Assembly: GCF_900128495.1 (NCBI RefSeq)
Contig: NZ_LT635801.1
Span: forward strand, 2,692,691-2,756,690
Source: Bacteroides ilei
GTDB lineage: Bacteria; Bacteroidota; Bacteroidia; Bacteroidales; Bacteroidaceae
Reading direction: 5' to 3'
Length of the DNA: 64,000 nucleotides
Under the pieces are notes generated by a model that was not told where the DNA came from, did no database searches, and saw only the letters and a list, made by a program, of their open reading frames with translations. The translations under genes and the position numbers were made by a program. Shown piece by piece: positions 46,201-53,836 of this stretch; position 1 is the first letter of the stretch, and every line of letters begins with the position of its first letter.

Positions 46201-47034
46201 TCCGCAGGATGTAATTCTGACGAATTCTGGCGTAACTGAATGCAGTTGATCTAGGACTTTTCTAAATGTGTCTATAGCCGATAAAACGATATCCCACTGA
46301 GTGTTAACGCCTTGATAATATTCACCATAAACTTCCTCATATTGATGTTTGTCAGCATCAATTATGGTTTGATTATCTGAAATAAGCTTGAGAGAATTCA
46401 AGGTAGATAAAGCATCTTCATAGGACAACTTCCCACCTTGAGACAAATAAGAAGTCAGATGTTTAAGGTCATTGTGGTAACCTTTCTTGAACACTCGCAA
46501 AAATGAACTATAATCACCTCTAAATCTTTGTAAAATAGGATAGAAATCCAAAGATAATATTTCATTGTCAAAACGAGATAATATGCTCTGTCGAGCATTG
46601 ATGAGAGAGTTGTGGCAAGTTTTATGAGCTTCCAAGTCTGACTTTATACGATTGAGGTCATTTGTGTCAAACCATTTTCTCGTAGGCCTGATATTTACAA
46701 TCTCTCCTATTGCGGACACTGACTTTACAAATGAAATTATTTGATTGATAGTCTTTGGCACCGGTATTCCTAATTTTGGACCAAGTTTCTCCGCAGATGT
46801 AAACAGATCGTTAAGCTTAGTTGTCGCCTGTAATAGATCAGAATGTATTCCATCTATGTTTGATGTTAACTGGTTGCCATCTTCGCTATTGATTCTGTTT
46901 TGAAGTTGCGACATAAAAGAGGTTAAATTATCTTTGCATTTTGTCGCATCAAAAGACAGTCTCTCTGTGTTATATATTTCCTTCAGTTTTTTTTGAAATA
47001 CGCTGAATTTCCTCAACGGATTCTTTATATTCAC
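43210..47034 (-). CDS. COG1112-type helicase-nuclease, C-terminal part (Walker B, Vsr-like nuclease, DUF3320)
   Basis: A 1274-codon frame holding the second part of a DUF4011/COG1112 protein. A long coiled-coil region (to about residue 590) leads to helicase motifs: FDEASQVHTEDA (Walker B), IIVGDTKQLPPTSFF, LRWHYRSRDEH, NVQGDERDTIIFS and RLNVAITRAKYN. Then comes an EDR/Vsr-like nuclease, FRIDMAV, IGIECDGATYHSS, RERDRLRQ (about residues 1010-1075), and DUF3320 to the end. The only start is a GTG inside the upstream frame. Dropping one A in the A8 tract (46987-46994) joins the frames as EEIQRISKKLKEIYNTE, giving a single protein of about 1830 aa. Confidence 0.85.
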   Translation of the reverse strand: MNIKNPLRKFSVFQKKLKEIYNTERLSFDATKCKDNLTSFMSQLQNRINSEDGNQLTSNIDGIHSDLLQATTKLNDLFTSAEKLGPKLGIPVPKTINQIISFVKSVSAIGEIVNIRPTRKWFDTNDLNRIKSDLEAHKTCHNSLINARQSILSRFDNEILSLDFYPILQRFRGDYSSFLRVFKKGYHNDLKHLTSYLSQGGKLSYEDALSTLNSLKLISDNQTIIDADKHQYEEVYGEYYQGVNTQWDIVLSAIDTFRKVLDQLHSVTPEFVRITSCGQLPSSEISQFNMQSSSSYIDEQLRILKAILKVKIDETSIWDKINTYSLETISLAEKFIEEYNALMNIRNTPCDYESAISDLDLSISLKGLNNQLARQKDKIRGFYKDFYNGLETNWDELIEALKYAAGLKELATQYSLPDSFVKAVCNDKNIISYCGDTSGKISALIDSASEYIDWFASLFNNEEDFYQTNILDLSRRMSLCRDKKYLLEEWVDYCSNREKCDKLGLGTFIKQVEGLEIDSNYITDAYLKRFYRLWLDAILPKFPAVQDFRGRIQAQTISEFCELDKGQFKIARARVRERALSRIPDFNSINVARDEIAILKRELNKQRRLMPLRKLFMTIPNLITALRPCFMMSPLSVSVFLEAQSYNFDLVIFDEASQVHTEDAIGAIMRGKQTIIVGDTKQLPPTSFFSASLNDEDYDIDSDETVESEDAGAFESVLDEAVAVLPERSLRWHYRSRDEHLIAFSNVKVYNSQLITFPSSIESAPDTGVEYIYVKDGVYDRGGKKNNIIEAKKVADLVFEHFRKYPNRSLGVVTFSEAQQNAVDAAIRQRRLQDSRFDKFFIEDKEEPFFIKNLENVQGDERDTIIFSIGYAKDSRDIMYMNFGPLSREGGYRRLNVAITRAKYNVKLVGSITANDIDLDKTSSEGVRMLRSYIEFAQQGIIALEKELTYNYNLDFDSPFEEAVYDFLQSKGYNVVTQVGCSGFRIDMAVKDPINTGKFVIGIECDGATYHSSRTARERDRLRQTILEDMGWTIYRIWSTDWIKDQTTEEEKLVNAIEKALGANTISSHLVESCQIGQSVIPPVDIEEIIESAESQEPGYGFDMYKRANPFGEEGATEIYDTIFNVISIEQPIHFEELCRRVAPLFGRQKVTSVVRNDVSFIFKNYLKGKISVDKKEFVRIAGFDNIRVRIPNPEDDYIRPIAYICDEELALAMKVIVTNSYGITPDDLFIVTAREFGFKRTGENIITSLQSVYKAMLKSDEITEVDGKVQIAG

Positions 47035-48703
47035 ACGCCTTCTTTATTAATGAATCAGCATTGTGATCAAATACCCATTCCTCTGGAATTACTGGGGACT
47101 TGGCTGCAAAATTCAGTATTTCAACCAGAGTGGCGTTTCCATTCAAAGACGGATTAACCTGAATTCCTAATTTAGAGCAAGCAGACGAATGCTGTTCGCC
47201 CAACTTGTTCAAAAGAGATGTCGCTTGATTGGTCTTTGAATCAATATCGTGACGTAATTCATTTGACAAATATCTTACAGTCGAATTACGCCAAACATTA
47301 TTTAAATAATCCTCACTTCTTTTGCTGATTGTTTTGGATAATTCACCAAGCACATATATTCTTTCATTCAGAACATCGTTTGTTGTGTCATCAACATTGT
47401 CTATCGGGAAAATAACATCAGGGGCATTTCCCAGTTTTGCCAATCTTCCTTGTATTGTGTAGATGGAAACATTTAGGCCGGAAGCAGGCGTATGTAATTC
47501 CTCTTGGTATTCATTGAGCACATTTCGCTTCCTTTCTAAAAGTTCAAGTTGCGCCAAGGCTTCTTCTCGAACACGAGTACGGTCTACATTTATAGAATTG
47601 GCAAGTTCGTTCAGGATTTCTTTCTTATTGGCTTTATGGCTGTGAAGTGTTAAGCAGAAATCGGCAAGACCTACACTCGCCAAGCGGTTATAAACCACTT
47701 GCAAAGCTGCCATTTTCTCTGAAACAAATAGAACTTTCTTTCCATCAGCAATGGCTTCCGCAATAATATTCGTAATAGTCTGGCTCTTTCCTGTTCCTGG
47801 AGGGCCTTGTAAAACAAAGCTCACTCCTTTTTTGGAGAGCAAAATAGCGTCTTGTTGGCTTGAATCAGCATCTACTACTTGAAATGTATCTATAGGCCTT
47901 ACCTGTTTATCGTGGTCAAAATTATTAAGTTCATCAGGTATCTGTTGTATTGTGCTTTGTTCTCCGACGATGGCTGAAATTACGCCATTGTCATTCAGCT
48001 TTTCCTCATTTCTCTCCAAGTCTTTATACATATTGATTTTGAGGAATGACAAATTCGCCAAATGAACACTTCTCTCTACACTCCAATCTTGATTCTCTAT
48101 TTTAGAAAACAATCTTTCCATGTACTCTTCAGGAGAGTCGTGTGCAGAATCAAATTCCGGAACACTAATGCCGAAGTCATTATCCAGTTTGTGTGCTAAA
48201 GTAGGATTAATCACGATTTCATCATCGTGCAGTGTAAGTCTGTAAGGAGAAGTAATAGATTCTATTAAAAGTCGTACAGGAACTAGAATAATAGGAGATG
48301 AAAATATTTGGGACGATTCAGGCTGTTCCTTCCATTTAAGCATACCAAAAGTGAGGTACAAAGTATTAATGCCTTGCTCCTCAATAGATGTGTTAGCTTT
48401 ATATCGTAATGATTTTAAGGTCTTCTGCAGTTCACCGATAGGTTTATTGGTTTCGATGTCGCCTTTAATGATTGTGTCGCATATTTCTTCGCCATCGTCA
48501 GAGATTTGTACTTTTTTAGCATATGGAAACTCTAACTCTTTTTCATTTATGACAAGCTGATCCCATAACTTGTCAAATGAAGGAGACGTAATTGTAACAT
48601 TATTACGCTTCCCTTCAAGAAAATTTATAAGTCTGTTTCTTTTACCGAAATCAAGCAGTTGCTTCTTCCAGATCTCTACTCGATTATGCAGTTTTTGTCC
48701 CAT
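46970..48703 (-). CDS. COG1112-type helicase-nuclease, N-terminal part (DUF4011, Walker A)
   Basis: 577 codons: DUF4011 (KQLLDFGKRNRLINFLEGKR at residues 14-33), then Walker A in LQGPPGTGKSQTITNI (about 300), followed by motif Ia (KKVLFVSEKMAALQVVYNRL) and a coiled-coil region. It ends in another frame at ISKKTEGNI, six codons after an A8 tract, and lacks Walker B and all later helicase motifs, which lie in the overlapping next frame. Alone it could bind but probably not hydrolyse ATP. Fused, it would be a full-length Upf1-like superfamily-1 helicase, a class repeatedly found in anti-phage systems. It lies 75 bp after the kinase gene. Confidence 0.85.
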   Translation of the reverse strand: MGQKLHNRVEIWKKQLLDFGKRNRLINFLEGKRNNVTITSPSFDKLWDQLVINEKELEFPYAKKVQISDDGEEICDTIIKGDIETNKPIGELQKTLKSLRYKANTSIEEQGINTLYLTFGMLKWKEQPESSQIFSSPIILVPVRLLIESITSPYRLTLHDDEIVINPTLAHKLDNDFGISVPEFDSAHDSPEEYMERLFSKIENQDWSVERSVHLANLSFLKINMYKDLERNEEKLNDNGVISAIVGEQSTIQQIPDELNNFDHDKQVRPIDTFQVVDADSSQQDAILLSKKGVSFVLQGPPGTGKSQTITNIIAEAIADGKKVLFVSEKMAALQVVYNRLASVGLADFCLTLHSHKANKKEILNELANSINVDRTRVREEALAQLELLERKRNVLNEYQEELHTPASGLNVSIYTIQGRLAKLGNAPDVIFPIDNVDDTTNDVLNERIYVLGELSKTISKRSEDYLNNVWRNSTVRYLSNELRHDIDSKTNQATSLLNKLGEQHSSACSKLGIQVNPSLNGNATLVEILNFAAKSPVIPEEWVFDHNADSLIKKACEYKESVEEIQRISKKTEGNI

Positions 48704-48778
48704 ATTACTATTATTCTCTAATTATCTGATTGTCAATTATAAAACTTTATCACAAAGGTTCAAGCAGAACTATATAAT

Positions 48779-49894
48779 TTAGAATGGAAGATCATCATCC
48801 ATCTTCCGTTCGATATTATCAAACCTTGTCCAAAGATTATTCAGTACAATTATTTTGCGGTCTTTTGATAGTTGATTCCACCACTCATAAAAGCGTTCAA
48901 CCTGATTCACCTGAACCACGGCTTTTGTTATATACCTAAAATTTCCAGAGACAAAACATGAAATCAAATCTTTATTGCTTTGCAGGTATGTTTCAAGTAT
49001 AGATTTTTGTAACAGGTCACTGAGCTTAGCTGTTATTATTTCCAAGTCTTCAACATATTTGGTGTCTTCATACATTTTAGTACAAACGCCTGTAAATGAA
49101 TCAGCCATATTAGAGTATATGTTTTTTTCATCTTTAGAAAACTTGACTAATAGCGAATTCTCTGAAGTGACATTCCTAACCACTTCTTGGAAAGATGAAA
49201 TACGATTGTCTGGATTAGGAGGTATCATACTTTCCAACACTACTGAATACTTAAATAGTTGCGATATGTTATTATCACCTATAAGTCGTTCAAAGAGCTT
49301 TCCGACGAAATACACTTCAGTCTTGTGATCGTAAATATTATTAACGAATTCTTCCGGTGTTGAGTATGCCCAGTTAAGACTGACACTCTTGGTGCAATCA
49401 ATTGCTTCCTGAGTAGTTTTCCCAAAACCAAAATCAATTATTTTAGGGATGCCGTCCGTTGAGACCAATATATTTCCAGGCCTGATATCACGGTGCATAA
49501 TACCATTATCCTCAAGATATTTGAAGCCACTTATGGTCTGAACAAAAATATCGTTGATAGCTTTTGGATTAGCTTTTATATACTCGTCTATGTTGCACCC
49601 TTCAATATATTCCATCAGGATATATCCGGTTGTATGTTCCGGATACAGATGATATGAAAAGACGCGGACAATGTTCGGATGATTTATCTTGTATAAAATC
49701 TTGATTTCATTGACGAAATGCTCATAATATTTTGTCTTACATTCTGAAAAATATGGCGAATATTTTTTACAGACAAATCGTTCATTTATTGTTTCGTCTT
49801 TGATGAGTATAGTTCGTCCGGTACCTCCTTGTCCCACTTCCTTAAGGTATTTATACTCTTTTGATTTGATAAATCTTATAATATCATTTTTCAT
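48779..49894 (-). CDS. Ser/Thr protein kinase
   Basis: A 371-aa cytoplasmic eukaryotic-like kinase. Intact motifs: glycine loop GQGGTGRT (residues 21-28), the Lys of CKKYS, the Glu of NEIKIL, catalytic HRDIRPGNIL (about 134-143) and metal-binding DFGFGKT (about 154-160). After the kinase fold (about 240) there is a helical C-terminal region with no recognised domain and no membrane anchor. Between an AlbA/Schlafen gene and a helicase-nuclease gene on a mobile element it is a likely signalling or effector kinase of a defence system. Substrate unknown. Confidence 0.9.
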   Translation of the reverse strand: MKNDIIRFIKSKEYKYLKEVGQGGTGRTILIKDETINERFVCKKYSPYFSECKTKYYEHFVNEIKILYKINHPNIVRVFSYHLYPEHTTGYILMEYIEGCNIDEYIKANPKAINDIFVQTISGFKYLEDNGIMHRDIRPGNILVSTDGIPKIIDFGFGKTTQEAIDCTKSVSLNWAYSTPEEFVNNIYDHKTEVYFVGKLFERLIGDNNISQLFKYSVVLESMIPPNPDNRISSFQEVVRNVTSENSLLVKFSKDEKNIYSNMADSFTGVCTKMYEDTKYVEDLEIITAKLSDLLQKSILETYLQSNKDLISCFVSGNFRYITKAVVQVNQVERFYEWWNQLSKDRKIIVLNNLWTRFDNIERKMDDDLPF

Positions 49895-49968
49895 ATGAAA
49901 TCTACTCTACTTTTATATCCGGTAGGCAGTTTATAAATCCTACTATTTTGAAAGGTTGAGCTATGTAT

Positions 49969-51750
49969 TTATTTCTTCTTGACAACATATTTCTGTTTAG
50001 GGTCTGTTTTACTTTCTGTAGAAGTCATTGTCAATACATCACCAAGTAATGGATCAATGTAAAAGCGCTTCATCCTGTATTTGTCGGAATATCCCAGATG
50101 TTCTGATATTTCCTGTAGAGTGCGAGGCTCTTTACAATAGTTCATCAGTTCCTGTATTGTTTCCTGCCTTTTCTCGTCTCTTGACTTTACTCCTTGACTT
50201 TTTACTCCTTGACTTTTTACTCCTTGACTTTTACTCCTTGACTTTTCGTTTTCCATATATTCAGAATTCAAGGAGTAAGAAGTCCAACGACCTTTGTTGA
50301 CGGGTACGAGCATACCTTTTCCAACCAAGGCATACAACGTTTTTCCGACTTCCAATGGATTTTTGCCGAGTAATTGCTGCATACGGAAATTTGATGTGCT
50401 TCCTTCGGTAAAGGCTGTGGCCAAAACTAATTGCTCCTCCTTGTTAAGTTTCTCGTAGTCGCTACCATAAATATCGTGAAGTGCTATGTGGCATTCGTCT
50501 GGTATCAATGATGCCATAGTGAGTGTTAATTCCACCAAATGCAAATCCTGATTTTCAATAAGACAAGGCTGACGCCAATTTTCCTTTTTCCAAGCATTTA
50601 ATATTGTCGGAAATCCAGAACCTATGTTGTCACCAAAACCTATCATCCTGAACATTGCCTGCATATTCGGGTTGCGGGCTTTGGAGTGTCCTCCGGCATA
50701 AATATCCATTACAGGAATTTTCAGGGAGCCAGGATTGGAAAAGACAAAACAATCATCGTGCTTCTCAACTTTCAACACTCCGGTTATCATATAGTCAGAA
50801 TGTATCACAAGATTGGTCAATGCTTCTCGCACTGCTTTATGAATGGCAGTGTCATCTATTCGCTCCATACCTTCCAGTCTGAACGGGCGCTTCAAGTCTT
50901 TGATTAATTTGGACTGCACGGTCATAAAGAAGTTGTACAGATTGTTTTCCCATCGTCCATCGTATGTCAGTCGGTCACTCCAGCGGCTATCTGGCTGCAG
51001 GTTCGTCATGTCCAGGTAGTCCATACGAATATTGTCAAACCGCTCTCTAATGGACAAGCCTTTACCGAACATCAGCAAACCGGCAAGGGTCAATCCCTCC
51101 CGATGTGTATTCCTGTCAATTATATAGCCTCCCATATTCAGCAAGAAGTCTTTGTCTGAATAGTCGTTCCAAACATGATCCATGTTAGCTGTGCGGAATC
51201 TGTTGCGGTATGCTGCAAGAGTATTAGCATCGATGTCATCCATCGTGTAATTCTCCATAAGAATAGAATCATTGCCGCTGTCGTTGGCATCCCGAATCAT
51301 TGCCTTTACATCATCTTCGGTACAATGATAGTCTCCCTCATAGTTCCGTTTGAAAGAGCCGTTCATCATATTACCATTGATATAGATTGGCCTTTGTCGG
51401 TAATCTACTTGCGGAATATTGATAACCAATAGAGAACGTCCTTCATATTCAACTATATCAACATCTTCTTCGATAAGGATATTTCGGTTTACTTTGTTGC
51501 TATTCAAGGTATCGAAGAACTCCTTTTTCAGTTTCTTTGGATTATTAACACCTGTTATTTCAAATCTTTTTGCCGAGTCTGGTTCTTCCATATGCTCGGT
51601 TATGCCAAGCACGATGATTCCTCCTACAGTGTTTGCGAAGGATGAATAAGTCTCCCAGACTGATTTAGGAATTTGATTCTCGCATTTCTTACATTCGAAT
51701 GAAATGCGTTCTCCGACCTGAAGTAAGGTATTTATATCTGTTATATCCAT
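49969..51750 (-). CDS. AlbA_2/Schlafen-type ATP-binding protein
   Basis: A 593-aa protein. Residues 10-130 form an AlbA_2 (Schlafen-like) domain, with SFECKKCENQIPKSVWE and SSFANTVGGIIVLGI. A central GHKL-like ATP-binding portion follows (AVREALTNLVIHSDY, about 320; GIGFGDNIGSGFPT-type loop near 385, seen as GFGDNIGSGFPTI). The C-terminus has two winged-helix-like segments separated by a repeated KSQGV linker. The family is called RecG-like or putative regulator and is common on mobile elements. It starts 2 bp after the HTH gene, so the two are coupled. Nuclease, RNA-binding and regulatory roles all remain possible. Confidence 0.85.
   Translation of the reverse strand: MDITDINTLLQVGERISFECKKCENQIPKSVWETYSSFANTVGGIIVLGITEHMEEPDSAKRFEITGVNNPKKLKKEFFDTLNSNKVNRNILIEEDVDIVEYEGRSLLVINIPQVDYRQRPIYINGNMMNGSFKRNYEGDYHCTEDDVKAMIRDANDSGNDSILMENYTMDDIDANTLAAYRNRFRTANMDHVWNDYSDKDFLLNMGGYIIDRNTHREGLTLAGLLMFGKGLSIRERFDNIRMDYLDMTNLQPDSRWSDRLTYDGRWENNLYNFFMTVQSKLIKDLKRPFRLEGMERIDDTAIHKAVREALTNLVIHSDYMITGVLKVEKHDDCFVFSNPGSLKIPVMDIYAGGHSKARNPNMQAMFRMIGFGDNIGSGFPTILNAWKKENWRQPCLIENQDLHLVELTLTMASLIPDECHIALHDIYGSDYEKLNKEEQLVLATAFTEGSTSNFRMQQLLGKNPLEVGKTLYALVGKGMLVPVNKGRWTSYSLNSEYMENEKSRSKSQGVKSQGVKSQGVKSRDEKRQETIQELMNYCKEPRTLQEISEHLGYSDKYRMKRFYIDPLLGDVLTMTSTESKTDPKQKYVVKKK
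50181..50248 (-). repeat. Short tandem repeat inside the AlbA_2 gene
   Basis: Four and a half units of TTGAC-T(3-5)-ACTCC (plus-strand reading) with lengths 13, 15, 15 and 14 bp. Unit length varies only in the T run, so part of the repeat is read in a different frame, but the total stays in frame and encodes about three KSQGV copies. A likely site of slipped-strand length change. Confidence 0.85.
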
Positions 51751-51751
51751 C

Positions 51752-51973
51752 TTAGTCTTTTTTTGATTGGTTAATTAGCGTCCTTACATCAACATCGAGA
51801 ATCCTTGCTATCTGCAAAAGGGTTTCTAACCCTGGTTGAACGGAGTTTGTACACCATTTAGAAACGGTTGTTTGGTCTTTATGCAGTTGCTCGGCAAGCC
51901 ATTTTGCCGTCCTTTTTTGTTCTACCAATACGACTTTAATCCTATTGATGTCTGTTTTGGGGCTATCTGTCAT
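51752..51973 (-). CDS. Small HTH (Cro/CI-type) regulator
   Basis: A 73-aa helix-turn-helix protein (residues 10-65): AKWLAEQLHKDQTTVSKWC with recognition helix TTVSKWCTN, then LETLLQIARILDVDVRTL. It is first in the cargo cluster and its stop is 2 bp from the start of the AlbA_2 gene. It probably autoregulates the cluster from the promoter at 51997. Confidence 0.88.
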   Translation of the reverse strand: MTDSPKTDINRIKVVLVEQKRTAKWLAEQLHKDQTTVSKWCTNSVQPGLETLLQIARILDVDVRTLINQSKKD

Positions 51974-51996
51974 TGCATTGTTGGTTTTTGAGATTG

Positions 51997-52028
51997 CAAA
52001 TATATAATTTAAAATAGAATATTTGAAA
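51997..52028 (-). promoter_or_regulatory. Promoter of the defence-like cargo cluster
   Basis: Minus-strand -7 box TATATTTG (51997-52004) with TTTC (one mismatch to TTTG) at 52025-52028 and a 20-bp spacer. Start near 51990, 17 bp before the HTH gene. Confidence 0.65.
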
Positions 52029-52050
52029 TAATTATATGATTATTTGGTGT

Positions 52051-52077
52051 AATAATTAGCGCGTAACGCTAATTATT
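52051..52077. terminator. Perfect inverted repeat between mob and the cargo
   Basis: Arms AATAATTAGCG/CGCTAATTATT, 11 bp, with a 5-nt loop. It lies 68 bp after the relaxase gene and just upstream of the cargo promoter. It could end the mob transcript or be an operator for the HTH protein; no T run follows in the leftward direction. Confidence 0.5.
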
Positions 52078-52144
52078 TTGATTTATCCAATACTCGAGTC
52101 AAAGCCTAAAACGACAAAAAATATCCTTTATTAGTTGCTCTTTA

Positions 52145-53686
52145 TCACCTTTTGTATCCTTTTCTCGGCATTATTACTAATCGTAAGGCATGAAGTAAGC
52201 ACCTTCTCCGATACACCTCTTCCTCCTCATCCGGTCTGCGACCATCCCAACGAAGGTCTGAGTCGGAATTACCACCGCCTCCGGAAGAAACTGATATCGG
52301 TTGCCCACTGATGAGCGCATCAGCTACTGTAAAAATCATATTGCGAACTGAAGGTATAACCAACTGGCCGAGCAATGTATTCAGCTCTGACTCCATATTT
52401 TCGTTTGTGTCTGAAAGAATTTTATTCTCTCGTCTCAACTGATACAGTTCTCCGTAATCCGCCAAAGCATTGTATTGGGCGGCTTCGACCTGCCGGGCTG
52501 CATCATTTCTGTATAGAGATTCTACCTTGCGGACAATCTCGGTGAACTGCTTGGCGATAAGTCTATTCTGTCGTTCAATCCATTTGTCTGTACCAAACAG
52601 CGGCACTTTCTCTGTTATTTGCGGTGGCGTGAAATCAACCTTGTGGTTACGAAATGGCTGTATAACAGAACGGGCTTTCGCTACATCCTTTGTCAATTGT
52701 TCCAATTCATCTTCCTTTGCATGGAGTTTATTGGATTTGTCTTCAAGTTTTTCCTGATACTCGGTAATGAGTTTCTGTATGTCCGCCTTCTGCGCTTCAT
52801 ACCTGTCAAGAGTTATCTTGCCGGACGCGAGAGCTTCATCGATTTCTTTAAGCCGGTTCCTTCCGGCAAGCATTTCCCGTTCAAGTTTCCGTATCATTGT
52901 CTGAAGTCCCTTGACTGCTTTCTCTGCTTGTTTCGCATCTTTGGACAGTTTTCGGATATAATCGCGTTTACTAAGATGGCTAACGTTCCGGCCTTCAATA
53001 CTATCACCACGTTCCAACCCATACTTGCTACCGACCTCATCATAGAGTGAGGTGTGCATTTCACGAAGAATCTGTCCGTATTCGTAGCGGGTCTTGCCAA
53101 ACTTAGCCGACCACATGACACATTCGCGTCCACTTTTGGAACGTTGTCCGACAGGAACGATCAAAGCATGGATATGCGGACTGCTCTCATCGAGGTGAAC
53201 CTGGAAGCCGATTATATTTTCCTGTCCGTATCGCCTGGCGCACCAGTCATAGACATCTTTTGCCCATTGTTCAATTTCCGGACATCGTTGGAGATGGCTG
53301 TTATCTGCACCCTTATCCAGATTTACGGTTTGGGTTCCAAATGCCATCTCAAGTGTACGGTCATGATTGCCGCCGAAGATAAATTTCGCACAACAATTCG
53401 GTTGAATCTTACTGTCCGGCTTGAAAGGCTTCCAACCCAACTCGGCCAGTCGTTCCTGTAAACGGACTTCAAGCGATTTCTCTTGATAGCCTAACGGATG
53501 AACTTTCCCATCGGGCCCAATCTCGAAATTCAGTTTCATTCGGGTCTTGTCATAGTGATTGGTCGGATCCTGATTCTTTCTGTCAATCTTGTCGTCATTC
53601 CAATGCCTTTCGTTTTCATTCGCCTCTGCTGTGCCGAATGACTTCCCGGCTTCAACATGCATGGCCTGTTTAATATCTGTATTCAT
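52145..53686 (-). CDS. MobV-family relaxase
   Basis: A 513-aa mobilization relaxase (Mob_Pre, MobV type). Near the N-terminus is NHYDKTRMKLNFE. The metal-binding histidines are in HLDESSPHIHALIVPVGQR (about residue 165). A central coiled coil (about 245-345) follows, as in MobM of pMV158. It nicks oriT and pilots the DNA for transfer by a helper conjugation system. The candidate oriT lies 97 bp before its start. Confidence 0.92.
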   Translation of the reverse strand: MNTDIKQAMHVEAGKSFGTAEANENERHWNDDKIDRKNQDPTNHYDKTRMKLNFEIGPDGKVHPLGYQEKSLEVRLQERLAELGWKPFKPDSKIQPNCCAKFIFGGNHDRTLEMAFGTQTVNLDKGADNSHLQRCPEIEQWAKDVYDWCARRYGQENIIGFQVHLDESSPHIHALIVPVGQRSKSGRECVMWSAKFGKTRYEYGQILREMHTSLYDEVGSKYGLERGDSIEGRNVSHLSKRDYIRKLSKDAKQAEKAVKGLQTMIRKLEREMLAGRNRLKEIDEALASGKITLDRYEAQKADIQKLITEYQEKLEDKSNKLHAKEDELEQLTKDVAKARSVIQPFRNHKVDFTPPQITEKVPLFGTDKWIERQNRLIAKQFTEIVRKVESLYRNDAARQVEAAQYNALADYGELYQLRRENKILSDTNENMESELNTLLGQLVIPSVRNMIFTVADALISGQPISVSSGGGGNSDSDLRWDGRRPDEEEEVYRRRCLLHALRLVIMPRKGYKR

Positions 53687-53782
53687 ATATGGTATTCTTT
53701 TGATAAATGATTAATATCTGAGCTTGCTCTTGTGCCAGTCCGCTCTGCGGAACAATGACCGGATTTTATTGCCGCCAGGCAA

Positions 53783-53808
53783 AAAGTCCTTATTGTGTTA
53801 AGGACTTT
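53783..53808 (+). other. Candidate oriT hairpin
   Basis: Arms AAAGTCCTTA and TAAGGACTTT (10 bp, perfect) with loop TTGTGT, between the primase-like gene and the MobV relaxase gene. In pMV158, the type MobV plasmid, the nick falls in the loop of a similar AAAGTATA/TATACTTT hairpin, within GTGTG^TT. By analogy the nick here would be between 53797 and 53798. On the minus strand the same hairpin is followed by TTTTTGCC, so a terminator role is possible too. A smaller GTCCGC/GCGGAAC palindrome lies at about 53739-53754. Confidence 0.55.
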
Positions 53809-53836
53809 CTATAAATTCTCGGAACAAGTTCCTTTA

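Noticed and set aside
43210..47034. The 1274-aa helicase frame as an independent gene
   Set aside because: Its only start is a GTG inside the upstream gene with no ribosome-binding site, and it lacks Walker A; it is better read as the second half of one split gene.
50181..50248. CRISPR array
   Set aside because: Repeat units are 13-15 bp with no spacers and lie in a coding frame; no cas genes in the window.
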